Notes under the pieces: model-generated
The model's database searches: none
Told to the model about the DNA's origin: nothing
What the model saw: only the letters and a program-made list of their open reading frames with translations
Part shown: in pieces, positions 42,600 through 50,729 of the stretch
Position numbering within the stretch: the stretch's first letter is position 1
Layout: the number at the start of each line of letters is the position of its first letter
Assembly (NCBI GenBank): GCA_016875095.1
Contig: VGSG01000001.1
Span: 1 to 64,000 of the forward strand
DNA length: 64,000 bases
Direction of reading: 5' to 3'
Origin: Deltaproteobacteria bacterium
Lineage (GTDB): Bacteria; Desulfobacterota; Desulfomonilia; Desulfomonilales; Desulfomonilaceae
Program-made: the position numbers and the translations under genes

Positions 42600-43955
42600 A
42601 TGCCCAACGCTGATGTGAAGGAATCCGATGGGGAGCAGGCGGCCTGCGTGTACGTCTTCTACGGGGACGAGTTCCTCGTGAAGGAAGCGGTTCAAGCGCT
42701 TATTGCTCGAAGTCTCGACTCGGATTTGCGCAACACGAATCTTATCGTCCTGGATGGAGGCTCTCTTCGTGTGGGAGATCTCGTGTCCCACGCGCTCACC
42801 CCTTCTCTCTTTCCCGGGCCACGAGTCGTCCTGGTGGAGCAGACTGCGCTCTTCATGGGCAAAGTCGAACGGAGCCACGTTCTGCAGAATCTTTTTGAAG
42901 CCTGGTCTCAGGAACGGCGCGACGCGGCTTTGACCGCGTTTGGGCGGCTTTTGGCCTTGAGCGGCATAGAGAGCGCGGCCGTGACTCGTGAGCCGGAATG
43001 GGTCCATGAAGTCGCAGGAGAAAAGCTCGACGCCGACCAAATGACTGCGCTCCAGCAAATCGCGCAGGCCTTTCTCGAGTCGGGCAAGCGAGTGGAGGGC
43101 CCAACTGATGAAGCCACGGTAGAAGAGCTGGTGAGCGGGTCGTTTCCTGAAGGAACAGTCGTCGTGTTCACAGCCGCAGCCATCGATCGACGGAAGAAGC
43201 TCGTCAAGGCAGTGGAAAAGCACGGCCGCTTGGTGGAATGCGCTGTGGGCAAGGACCGACGCGGAGTAGGTATGGAGAGGGCTTTCTTTGACCAGCGCGT
43301 CAGGGAAGAGCTTGGGAAGGCGAACAAGAAGATTGCGCATGGGGCTCTGGAGGCCATGTATGCGCGATGCGGCAAAGATATGCGACAACTCCATAGCGAA
43401 CTGGAAAAACTTGCAGCGTACCTCGGATCGCGGGTGGAAGTCACGAGGGCTGATGTGGAGGAGGTTTTCACTGATTTCCATGAATCAGTGTTCTACGAGC
43501 TGACGGGCGCGATTCGCGCGGGCGACCTGCCGCGGAGCCTGATAGCGCTCCATGAAAACCTGAGTGGGGGGGCTCATCCGTTGCAAATAGTGGCGGCAAT
43601 CGCCAATGAATTCCGACGCCTCACCGTGGCGCGAGAGCTGCTCTTCACCGTCTTCAGGCCTTATTGGAAGCCGGGGATGAGGTATGAGAGCTTTATAGAG
43701 GTCCTCGGGCAGGTGCGGGACGAGCGGCGCCCCAAGAAGAGCAAGGAGAAATTGGATCTCCTGGCGCTTAAGGAATACCCGCTCTATCTATACATGCGCG
43801 ACGCGCAGAGATTCCCCATAGACAAACTGATCGGCATCATGGAAGCGATTCTCGAAGCCGACGTAAGCCTCAAGTCATCTCGCCTGAGCAGGACCGCGCC
43901 CGGCGCCATCCTGGAGAACCTCCTTTTCCGAATCTGTCCTCCGTCGCGAACCTAG
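42600..43955 (+). CDS. holA: DNA polymerase III subunit delta
   Basis: HolA is the wrench subunit of the clamp loader that opens the beta clamp. VYVFYGDEFLVKEAVQAL at the start, KDMRQLHSELEKLAAYLG and DVEEVFTDF in the middle, and HPLQIVAAIANEFRRL near the C-terminal third are characteristic. At 451 residues it is about 100 longer than the E. coli protein; the extra length lies mainly in an insertion at about residues 85-165 and in a long segment before the C-terminal domain. No clear ribosome site marks the start at 42600. It is convergent with the TrpF homologue. Confidence 0.85.
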   Translation: MPNADVKESDGEQAACVYVFYGDEFLVKEAVQALIARSLDSDLRNTNLIVLDGGSLRVGDLVSHALTPSLFPGPRVVLVEQTALFMGKVERSHVLQNLFEAWSQERRDAALTAFGRLLALSGIESAAVTREPEWVHEVAGEKLDADQMTALQQIAQAFLESGKRVEGPTDEATVEELVSGSFPEGTVVVFTAAAIDRRKKLVKAVEKHGRLVECAVGKDRRGVGMERAFFDQRVREELGKANKKIAHGALEAMYARCGKDMRQLHSELEKLAAYLGSRVEVTRADVEEVFTDFHESVFYELTGAIRAGDLPRSLIALHENLSGGAHPLQIVAAIANEFRRLTVARELLFTVFRPYWKPGMRYESFIEVLGQVRDERRPKKSKEKLDLLALKEYPLYLYMRDAQRFPIDKLIGIMEAILEADVSLKSSRLSRTAPGAILENLLFRICPPSRT

Positions 43956-43957
43956 GC

Positions 43958-44689
43958 TCAGTGGATTTGGCGGAACGCTTCGTTTGCGGCCTGCGCGAAG
44001 GCTTTGATCCTATCGAAATTCCGTGAGCCGTCCTCATTTTCCACCCCTGAATGCGCATCCACACCCGCGGGACGGACTGTAAGAATAGCCTGAGCAACAT
44101 TTTCGGGGGTAAGGCCTCCTGCGAGAATGACAGGCGCTTTCGCAACCTTGACGATTAGCGCGCTTACGGCCCAATCGTGTGTGACGCCCGTGGCTCCAAG
44201 CCTGCCGGTTGCAGGATCGTACGAATCAAGAATAACCGCGTCCCAAAGAGGAGGCAGAAATAGGCCCACCATATCCACAGAGGATCGATCGATGACCGTG
44301 ACGCGGCCGATGGTCTTGACCGCGGGCACGGCGCTGCGGAAGCGCTCGAGTTCTTTTGGAGTTATTCCACCATGAAACTGTATGGCCTGGCCACGGACTT
44401 CTTGAACTAGAGCCGCAGCGTCCTGCGCAGTGTCGAGATACGTAATGACCACAGGAAGCACAACAGATGGGAGCGCCTCAATGATCCGCCGCGCAGTCGC
44501 CCGGTCAAGGCCGTCGTGGATGCCGGTGGGGAGTTCCAAGGTGAGGCCGAGCGCGTCCACTCCCACGGATGCGCAGAAGAGCGCCTCTTCCAGCGAAGAG
44601 ACTCCGGCCACCTGAATGCGGGGGGGCCAGGGCAGGCCGTGAGGAGCGCGATTGTTTCGGAGCGCGGATGGGTGATCGCAATTTCGCAT
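43958..44689 (-). CDS. TrpF-family (phosphoribosylanthranilate isomerase-like) protein lacking the catalytic Cys
   Basis: The TIM barrel is clear: GVDALGLTLELPTG, IQFHGGITPKELE, VILDSYDPATGR and VILAGGLTPENVAQA correspond to the TrpF strands with phosphate-binding loops. The catalytic Cys of the usual K-I-C-G motif is Ala28 (IQVAG) and the SPR-type Arg after strand 2 is missing, while the general acid Asp (ILDSYDP) is retained. It stands alone, with no other trp gene nearby. A change of function is therefore likely, or this is a relaxed paralogue; calling it trpF would be unsafe. Confidence 0.75.
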   Translation of the reverse strand: MRNCDHPSALRNNRAPHGLPWPPRIQVAGVSSLEEALFCASVGVDALGLTLELPTGIHDGLDRATARRIIEALPSVVLPVVITYLDTAQDAAALVQEVRGQAIQFHGGITPKELERFRSAVPAVKTIGRVTVIDRSSVDMVGLFLPPLWDAVILDSYDPATGRLGATGVTHDWAVSALIVKVAKAPVILAGGLTPENVAQAILTVRPAGVDAHSGVENEDGSRNFDRIKAFAQAANEAFRQIH

Positions 44690-44831
44690 AGGTTCGGTGA
44701 TGCGCTTGGAGGCCTATCGAGAGTAGACATGAGAATATAAATTCTTGAGCGGCAAAGCAAGAAGGGCTTGCGCAAAATAACGTGGAAGTAGTAAAAAAAG
44801 AGGTTAACGTAGGTCGGTCAGAGGTGCGTTG

Positions 44832-45740
44832 ATGGGAATTTTGGACTTGGTGGGAAACACTCCTCTCGTAAACATAGCTTTTCCGAACGGCGATGGGGCA
44901 GTGCGCATTCTGGGAAAGATGGAGGGCTGCAACCCAGGCGGTTCTGTCAAAGACCGGATCGCGTTTTATATGATCCGAAAGGCCGAGGAGGAAGGGCTGC
45001 TCACCCCCAATAAGATCATTCTGGAGCCCACTTCGGGCAATACGGGCATAGGGCTGTCGATGGTGGCCGCATGTCGAGGATTCCGTTGCCTGCTCACACT
45101 GCCGGAGTGCGTGAGCGTAGAAAGACGAAACACCCTGCGCGCGTATGGAGCGGAACTGGAACTCACCCCGCCGGAGTTGGCCACAGACGGCGCGATCCGT
45201 CGGGCGCACGAAATTTACAATGAAGCTCCCGAGCGGTACTTCATGCCGAATCAGTTCGAAAACATGTACAATGTGGAGGCCCACTATATGACCACCGGGG
45301 TTGAGATCCTGGAGCAGACCCGCGGGGATGTGGACGTTTTTGTGGCCGGCATGGGCACCACGGGCACGCTTATGGGTGTTTCTCGACGACTTAAGGAGCA
45401 CAACCCAAAGATCGTTATTGTGGGGGTCGAGCCGGTGGAGGGTCACGCGATTCAAGGGTTGAAGAATATGAATGAGGCAATTGTTCCTAAGATCTACGAT
45501 CGCTCCCGAGTTGATGAAATAATCCAGGTGAACGATGATCAGGCTTATGATACGGCTCGATGGCTTGCTCTCAGCCAGGGGATATTCGTCGGTATGAGTT
45601 CGGGAGCCGCGGTTTACGGAGCGATTCAGGCTGCCAAGAATCTCCGAAAAGGCTCGGTGGTGGTTATCCTGCCTGACCGGGGCGATCGGTACCTGAGCAC
45701 GACCTTATTTAAATCTATCTGTGCGAAGTGCCCTCCCTAA
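44832..45740 (+). CDS. Cysteine synthase-family PLP enzyme
   Basis: This fold-type II PLP enzyme has NPGGSVKDRIA with the PLP Lys near residue 40, EPTSGNTGIGLSMVAA with the PLP-ring Asn and substrate loop, GTTGTLMGVSRRL for the phosphate, and SSGAAVYGA at the C-terminal phosphate/pyridine site. It makes cysteine from O-acetylserine or a similar activated serine. CysK and CysM types cannot be separated surely by eye; its 303 aa fit both. The ATG at 44832 follows GAGGTGCG. No serine acetyltransferase gene is adjacent. Confidence 0.88.
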   Translation: MGILDLVGNTPLVNIAFPNGDGAVRILGKMEGCNPGGSVKDRIAFYMIRKAEEEGLLTPNKIILEPTSGNTGIGLSMVAACRGFRCLLTLPECVSVERRNTLRAYGAELELTPPELATDGAIRRAHEIYNEAPERYFMPNQFENMYNVEAHYMTTGVEILEQTRGDVDVFVAGMGTTGTLMGVSRRLKEHNPKIVIVGVEPVEGHAIQGLKNMNEAIVPKIYDRSRVDEIIQVNDDQAYDTARWLALSQGIFVGMSSGAAVYGAIQAAKNLRKGSVVVILPDRGDRYLSTTLFKSICAKCPP

Positions 45741-45824
45741 GGACTTGGCGCCCGGTTCGGCGGGGGAGTTTCCGGACACAGGGGGCCGGGAGCGGTCTGC
45801 GCTTATGCAGCGCGGCGCGGTTCA

Positions 45825-46247
45825 TCAGAAGAACTCGTAGCATTCGCCGGGCTTGACTCTGTCGTGATCGTATCGAAATATCTTGCTTCCGTTCTGGTCC
45901 GGGAGTGAGAACTTTACTGAGTTTCTTGTTCCGGAATTGAGCAAGCGAGCAGCCCAGAGCAAACGGTACGCGGTGAGTCGGCCCTGCTCATAAATGGGCT
46001 GGGCTTCCACACCCGATCCATTTACGGTCCAAACGGGCCGTGGGATGAAGAAAGAATACACCGGGTATGCGCCCGGAGCGAGAAGGTGAGGGTCAAGATT
46101 GCCTCGCCAGTCCCGGCACACCTTGACGCTGGTCACTTGCCATTGACTGGGAAGTCGGCCGCCGTCCACCGAGTAGGAGAGAGAGACAAGGCTCACGAGG
46201 GCAAGGGCAACCAGAGCGACGAGCAGAACGATGCCAGGCCGAGACAT
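45825..46247 (-). CDS. Hypothetical exported or membrane-anchored protein
   Basis: The start at 46247 has AAGGAT seven bases upstream and begins a TM or signal segment (IVLLVALVALALVSLVSLS); the open frame extends 139 codons further without a site or sense. The ~110-residue outer part has two cysteines (VKVCRDWRGN, PGECYEFF) and several Trp and Tyr residues. I recognise no family. It is divergent from gapA. Confidence 0.65.
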   Translation of the reverse strand: MSRPGIVLLVALVALALVSLVSLSYSVDGGRLPSQWQVTSVKVCRDWRGNLDPHLLAPGAYPVYSFFIPRPVWTVNGSGVEAQPIYEQGRLTAYRLLWAARLLNSGTRNSVKFSLPDQNGSKIFRYDHDRVKPGECYEFF

Positions 46248-46484
46248 AAGCGATCCTTGTGGGGCGACGGCGTGCCTGGTGGGAGACCGATCTCTCTTGT
46301 GCACAGCTCCGCTAGAAAAAGTGAAGACGCGGCAAGATCGGACAAGGCCGAGTTTGTGAACCGCGCGCATTAGGTTATATCTGATATTGCTTGAAAATAC
46401 AAGACAATAAATGCTCCGGGGCGCCACCGATTTGGAGAAGACCATGCTGGCGCTGCATTCTTCGAGTGATGTGGGAGGCGGACT

Positions 46485-47495
46485 ATGGCAATCAGGGTAG
46501 CGATAAACGGATTCGGGCGAATCGGGCGCACTGTTATGCGGAACGCGGTCGGGCGCCCGGAAGTGGAAGTGGTTGCAATCAACGACCGAATGGATTCCAA
46601 GCTCATGGCGTTTCTCTTGAAGCACGACTCGGTCCACGGGAAGTATCCCGGGGACGTTTCGCACACTGCGGAGGCCCTTTTGGTTGACGGCAAGGAGATT
46701 CGAGCGTTGAACATCACGGACGATCTGCTCAACCTTCCGTGGGCTGACCTAGGCGCGGACGTAATCCTCGAATGCACGGGGATCTTCAGGGATCGAGAAA
46801 AGGCGGGAAAACATTTGCAGGCGGGGGCCAAGAAGGTCATCGTATCAGCCCCGGGGAAGAAAGTAGACGGCACCTTTGTGATCGGGGTGAACGAAGAAAC
46901 GTATGATCCGCTCAACCACAATGTGATCTCCAACGCCTCATGCACTACCAACTGTCTTGCGCCTGTAGCCAAGGTGCTGTTCGATGAGTTCGGGGTGGAG
47001 AAGGGATTGATGACCACCATCCACTCCTACACGATGGACCAGAGTCTCTTGGACACTGTGCACAAGGATTATCGGCGGGCGCGCGCCGCGGGCATGAACA
47101 TGATACCAACCACCACAGGCGCCGCGGTTGCGGTGGGTCTTGTGATCCCCGAGCTGGCCGGCAAGTTGGATGGGATGGCCATCCGAGTGCCCACGCCTAA
47201 TGTGTCGCTTGTGGATTTGACCGCGGCGCTCCGAAGAAAGGTTACCGTGGAGGAGGTCAACACGGCCATGAAGAGGGCCTCCGAGGGGAGGATGAAGGGG
47301 ATATTGGATTACAGTGAAGAACCCCTGGTGAGCATTGATTTCGTCAATAGCACGTACTCTTCGACGTTCGATGCTCCGTCCACATTTTGCATCGGGGACG
47401 ACCTGGTCAAAGTGATAGCCTGGTACGACAACGAATCGGGCTATTCGGCCCGGATGGTGGACCTGGCGGTGTATATTGGGGAGAAGTTGGTCTGA
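46485..47495 (+). CDS. gapA: Type I glyceraldehyde-3-phosphate dehydrogenase
   Basis: NAD(P)-dependent glycolytic and gluconeogenic enzyme. The Rossmann motif is INGFGRIGRTVMRN at the start, and the catalytic Cys is in SNASCTTNCLAPV. The sequence NDRMDSKLMAFLLKHDS begins the S-loop region, and the C-terminus DNESGYSARMVDLAVYI is complete. Its ribosome site is GGGAGGCGG. It heads a glycolytic run of gapA-pgk-tpiA. Confidence 0.95.
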   Translation: MAIRVAINGFGRIGRTVMRNAVGRPEVEVVAINDRMDSKLMAFLLKHDSVHGKYPGDVSHTAEALLVDGKEIRALNITDDLLNLPWADLGADVILECTGIFRDREKAGKHLQAGAKKVIVSAPGKKVDGTFVIGVNEETYDPLNHNVISNASCTTNCLAPVAKVLFDEFGVEKGLMTTIHSYTMDQSLLDTVHKDYRRARAAGMNMIPTTTGAAVAVGLVIPELAGKLDGMAIRVPTPNVSLVDLTAALRRKVTVEEVNTAMKRASEGRMKGILDYSEEPLVSIDFVNSTYSSTFDAPSTFCIGDDLVKVIAWYDNESGYSARMVDLAVYIGEKLV

Positions 47496-47596
47496 TTTCT
47501 GAGGTCGCGGGCGGCATTGGCAATGCAACCTACGCGGAGCGGGTTCCAGTGGTTCTGTTGTTTGAAAGGGGCGGTTTTGCCCGGGGAGGAACTGGG

Positions 47597-48781
47597 ATGG
47601 CTGTCAAGAGCATCAAGGACGTGGTCATCAAAGGGAAGAGGGTGTTCATCCGGGTCGATTTTAATGTTCCGCTGGATCAGGCAGGAGCTGTGAGAGACGA
47701 CACGCGCATCCGTCGGTCGCTTCCTACCATACGGTACGCGGTCAAAGAGAGCGCGAGGGTTATACTGGCATCGCATCTGGGAAGACCCAAAGGTGAGCGA
47801 AAGCCTGAGATGAGCCTCAGGCCGGTGGCCGCGCGATTGGGGGAACTCTTGAGCTGCGCAGTGGCGTTTGTCGATGACTGCGTCGGCCCGGCAGCTCGTG
47901 AAGCGGTGGCAGCCTTGCCTGAGGGAGGCGTGTTGGCGCTGGAAAACCTGCGTTTCCATGAAGGAGAGACCAAGAATGACAGCGGTTTCGCTCGAGAGCT
48001 GGCTGCGCTGGCGGATGTGTATGTGAACGACGCGTTCGGAACGGCGCACCGCGCTCATGCATCGACCGTGGGGATAACCGAATTCGTGAAGGAAAAGGCC
48101 GCGGGACTGCTCTTGAAGGAAGAACTGGAGAACCTCGCCAAGGCGTTCGGCAATCCGAAGAGGCCTGTGGTGGCGCTCTTTGGTGGAGCCAAGGTTTCGG
48201 ATAAATTGAGAGTTCTGCAGCATTTAGTTCGCGAGATGGACTCGATCCTCATCGGGGGGGGCATGGCAAACACGTTCCTCAAGGCCCAAGGGATAGACGT
48301 GGGCGCGTCCAAGGTCGAGGAGGAGATGCTTCAAATCGCCCGAGACATACTTGATGAGGCTGCGAAGGCAGGCAAGCCTCTTGTCTTGCCGTCGGACGTG
48401 GTGACCGCGGAAAAGATGGAACCGGGCGTGCGAAGGCAAGCGGTGGAAGTGGGCGCAATCCCTGATGGTGAGATGGCGCTGGACATCGGCATTCGCACGG
48501 TGGATCGCTTCTCGGAGGAGATAGGAAGAGCGGGGACGATAGTGTGGAACGGTCCTATGGGAGTATTCGAGATGGAGCCGTTCAAGATGGGCACGCTGAT
48601 GATATCTCGGGCGGTTGCCGGTTCACCGGGGTTCTCGGTTGTGGGCGGTGGTGACACAATACGGGCCGTGGAACAGTTCGGTGTAGCGGACCGGATCTCG
48701 TACATTTCCACGGGTGGCGGGGCGTTCATGGAGTTTATGGAAGGCAAAACGCTTCCCGGGGTGGCTGCCTTAGAAGAATAG
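47597..48781 (+). CDS. pgk: Phosphoglycerate kinase
   Basis: The enzyme transfers phosphate between 1,3-bisphosphoglycerate and ADP. RVFIRVDFNVPLDQAG, ASHLGRPKGERKPEMSL and ALFGGAKVSDKLRVL are N-domain and hinge motifs, and GGGDTIRAVEQFG with STGGGAFMEFMEG is the ATP-binding C-domain. The start at 47597 has GGGGAGGAACTGGG upstream; 70 earlier codons of open frame overlap gapA and are not real. It lies 101 bases after gapA. Confidence 0.95.
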   Translation: MAVKSIKDVVIKGKRVFIRVDFNVPLDQAGAVRDDTRIRRSLPTIRYAVKESARVILASHLGRPKGERKPEMSLRPVAARLGELLSCAVAFVDDCVGPAAREAVAALPEGGVLALENLRFHEGETKNDSGFARELAALADVYVNDAFGTAHRAHASTVGITEFVKEKAAGLLLKEELENLAKAFGNPKRPVVALFGGAKVSDKLRVLQHLVREMDSILIGGGMANTFLKAQGIDVGASKVEEEMLQIARDILDEAAKAGKPLVLPSDVVTAEKMEPGVRRQAVEVGAIPDGEMALDIGIRTVDRFSEEIGRAGTIVWNGPMGVFEMEPFKMGTLMISRAVAGSPGFSVVGGGDTIRAVEQFGVADRISYISTGGGAFMEFMEGKTLPGVAALEE

Positions 48782-48979
48782 ACCGGTTGATGGATCTTTC
48801 GCGGTTTGGAGGAACGGGTGGCGATACCTGCGAGATTGAGTAAGGCGGCTTAATCACTTAAGGATGTTTCCAGCTTTGTAGGCACGCGTTTCAAAGCGGC
48901 TCCCTAGCGGTGGCGGGGAAGGGAGAACTTGGGAGCGGGCAGCCTCCTCGAAGCGACACGAGTGGCGGAGCAAAGGATC

Positions 48980-49738
48980 ATGCGGCGAAAAATAATCGCG
49001 GGCAACTGGAAGATGCATAAGACCTCATCGGAGACGGGGGAGTTCATTGGAAGATTGTGGGACGCGATGGGGCGCAAAGAAGCGCACTGCGAAGTGATAG
49101 TGGCGCCTCCTTTCACTTCGATCGCGGCGGCGGTTGACGCGACCCGAGGGGGCGCGGTCAAAGTAAGCGCTCAAGATGTTCATTGGGAGAATCAGGGCGC
49201 ATACACAGGGGAAGTCTCGGGCGCCATGGTGAAGGATTCGGGTTGCAGTCACGTGATCGTCGGGCACTCGGAGCGGCGACAGTGGTTCGGCGAGACGGAC
49301 GAAAGCGTCAACCTGAAAATCAAAGCTGCGCTGCGGCATGGGCTGATACCGATTTTTTGCCTCGGAGAGTCCTTGGAAGAGCGAGAGGCCAGCAAGACCT
49401 TTGAGGTGCTCGAACGGCAGGTATCGCGAGGGTTGGATGGCGTTCAGATCGCATCTCCAGATCGGCTTGTGATTGCGTACGAACCGGTGTGGGCGATAGG
49501 AACCGGAAGGACGGCGTCTCCGGAGCAGGCTCAAGAGGCGCACGCGTTCATCCGGGGAGGGGTGGGGTCGCTGTTTGGGCGGGAGTTGGGGGGAAATGTG
49601 CGAATACTTTACGGTGGAAGCGTAAAGCCTGAAAATACCAGGGGGCTTATGAGCCGCGGTGATATCGACGGAGCGCTGGTGGGCGGAGCGTCATTGAAAA
49701 TCGATGACTTCATGGGTATAATCACCGAGTCGGCTTGA
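48980..49738 (+). CDS. tpiA: Triosephosphate isomerase
   Basis: It interconverts dihydroxyacetone phosphate and glyceraldehyde 3-phosphate. The catalytic residues are Asn-Lys in AGNWKMHK, His in VIVGHSERR and Glu in AYEPVWAIGTG; loop 6 and the C-terminal YGGSVKPEN are intact. The start at 48980 is the family position; the frame extends 17 residues upstream. A 198-base gap separates it from pgk, and secG follows after 21 bases. Confidence 0.95.
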   Translation: MRRKIIAGNWKMHKTSSETGEFIGRLWDAMGRKEAHCEVIVAPPFTSIAAAVDATRGGAVKVSAQDVHWENQGAYTGEVSGAMVKDSGCSHVIVGHSERRQWFGETDESVNLKIKAALRHGLIPIFCLGESLEEREASKTFEVLERQVSRGLDGVQIASPDRLVIAYEPVWAIGTGRTASPEQAQEAHAFIRGGVGSLFGRELGGNVRILYGGSVKPENTRGLMSRGDIDGALVGGASLKIDDFMGIITESA

Positions 49739-49759
49739 AGTGCGAAGGAGTAAGACAGG

Positions 49760-50206
49760 ATGCTCATAACGCTGGTAATTATCGTCCACGTGCTCGTGTG
49801 CACTATGCTGGTGCTTACCATACTTCTGCAAAGCGGCAAGGGCGCGGATATCGGCGCGGTGTTCGGAGGAGGATCAAGCCAGACGCTCTTCGGCGCGACC
49901 GGCGCGACGACCTTTCTGCACAAAGTGACTGTGGCCGCGGCGATCGTTTTCATGGTGACCTCAATCGGGTTGACCTATTTTGCCGGGAAGGCCGTCCCTG
50001 TGGAGCGCTCGATCATGAGCGGCGAAGGTGTGACAGGCGCTCCAGCCGGACCTACAGATCCGGCGGCGGCTCCTGTGGAAACCAAGTCGGAGGCGCCTGC
50101 GCAAGATCCCGGGGAACGACCTGCGAAGCCGGCGCTTCCTGAAGCTGAGAAGCCCGCGCAAGCCCCTCAGCAAGCGGTTCCCGCTCCGAGTCCGGAGAAG
50201 CAATAA
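49760..50206 (+). CDS. secG: Preprotein translocase subunit SecG
   Basis: SecG is a two-helix partner of SecYE. TM1 (LVIIVHVLVCTMLVLTILLQ) is followed by the conserved loop SGKGADIGAVFGGGSSQTLFG and TM2 (VTVAAAIVFMVTSIGLTYF). The C-terminal ~65 residues form an Ala/Pro/Glu-rich tail, which is longer than in E. coli. It is co-transcribed with tpiA, 21 bases upstream, a common arrangement. Confidence 0.92.
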   Translation: MLITLVIIVHVLVCTMLVLTILLQSGKGADIGAVFGGGSSQTLFGATGATTFLHKVTVAAAIVFMVTSIGLTYFAGKAVPVERSIMSGEGVTGAPAGPTDPAAAPVETKSEAPAQDPGERPAKPALPEAEKPAQAPQQAVPAPSPEKQ

Positions 50207-50238
50207 CTTCCTAACGCCCCATAATCCTGAAATAAAAC

Positions 50239-50268
50239 GGCCCGATGTTTCACGTGAAACATCGGGCC
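50239..50268. promoter_or_regulatory. 30-bp perfect palindrome containing a consensus parS 16-mer
   Basis: The centre, 50246-50261, is TGTTTCACGTGAAACA, which fits the ParB-binding consensus TGTTNCACGTGAAACA exactly and is itself palindromic. Arms GGCCCGA and TCGGGCC extend the dyad to 30 bp. It lies 32 bases after the secG stop codon. It could also act as a terminator stem, but only TT follows on the plus strand; on the minus strand GTTTTATTT follows. No parA or parB is in the window. Confidence 0.7.
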
Positions 50269-50374
50269 TTATCGCGATTGCCCGGCCTCGTCCCGGGAGA
50301 AGAAGATCGCCGACCCGCGGCCCACGAACTATACGGGTTCGCTTTCAAACCCGTAGCATTTTGTGCCAAGCATC

Positions 50375-50481
50375 GTGGGACAGGCGTCTGAGACTGTCTC
50401 AAAACCTCGCTCCCAATCGAGATCGTGCCGCGATCTGTTCCGTTCCAAGACTTTTGAGACAGTTTCATCCGTCTGTCCCAC
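50375..50481. repeat. Two-tier imperfect inverted-repeat element, 107 bp
   Basis: Outer arms GTGGGACAG (50375-50383) and CTGTCCCAC (50473-50481) and inner arms ACTGTCTCAAAA (50393-50404) and TTTTGAGACAGT (50452-50463) are each perfectly complementary, so one long stem with a ~47-base apical part can form. This resembles a small non-coding mobile or REP element. A further GGGGACCT/AGGTCCCC dyad lies at 50554-50585. Confidence 0.6.
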
Positions 50482-50637
50482 CGTCACACATCGATTTACG
50501 TCCTTGAAAGCGCAATGGCGCTACTTGCCTCCTATAGTAGCTTTCGGATTGGGGGACCTTTGTTCACCTATGGGGAGGTCCCCATACGCAGTTTCGAGCG
50601 CCGGAACCCGGTGACAGTCCGTTCGACGAAAAGACGC

Positions 50638-50682
50638 AAAAAAAAACGCCCCGGAGTTCCGATGCGTCGGTTTCCCGGGGCG
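50638..50682 (-). terminator. Rho-independent terminator of acsD (minus strand)
   Basis: CGCCCCGG (50647-50654) and CCGGGGCG (50675-50682) form the stem, with nine A residues at 50638-50646 that read as T on the minus strand. It lies about 50 bases beyond the acsD stop codon. Confidence 0.8.
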
Positions 50683-50729
50683 CAACCCATATTCGCAGTC
50701 CACAAACAGGACCGCTACCATACCCCCTA

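Noticed and set aside
42576-43481. Long minus-strand frame (301 codons) opposite holA
   Set aside because: It mirrors holA, has no family features, and the plus-strand holA has clear conserved motifs.
44505-45455. Minus-strand frame of 316 codons across the cysteine synthase gene
   Set aside because: The plus-strand gene has all PLP motifs; the antisense frame has none.
47387-47596. Upstream extension of the pgk frame overlapping gapA
   Set aside because: No homology; a strong ribosome site sits before 47597.
50239-50268. Palindrome after secG as a simple terminator only
   Set aside because: Only TT follows on the plus strand, and the 16-base core matches ParB-box consensus too well to list only as a terminator, so it is reported as parS-like with that doubt stated.
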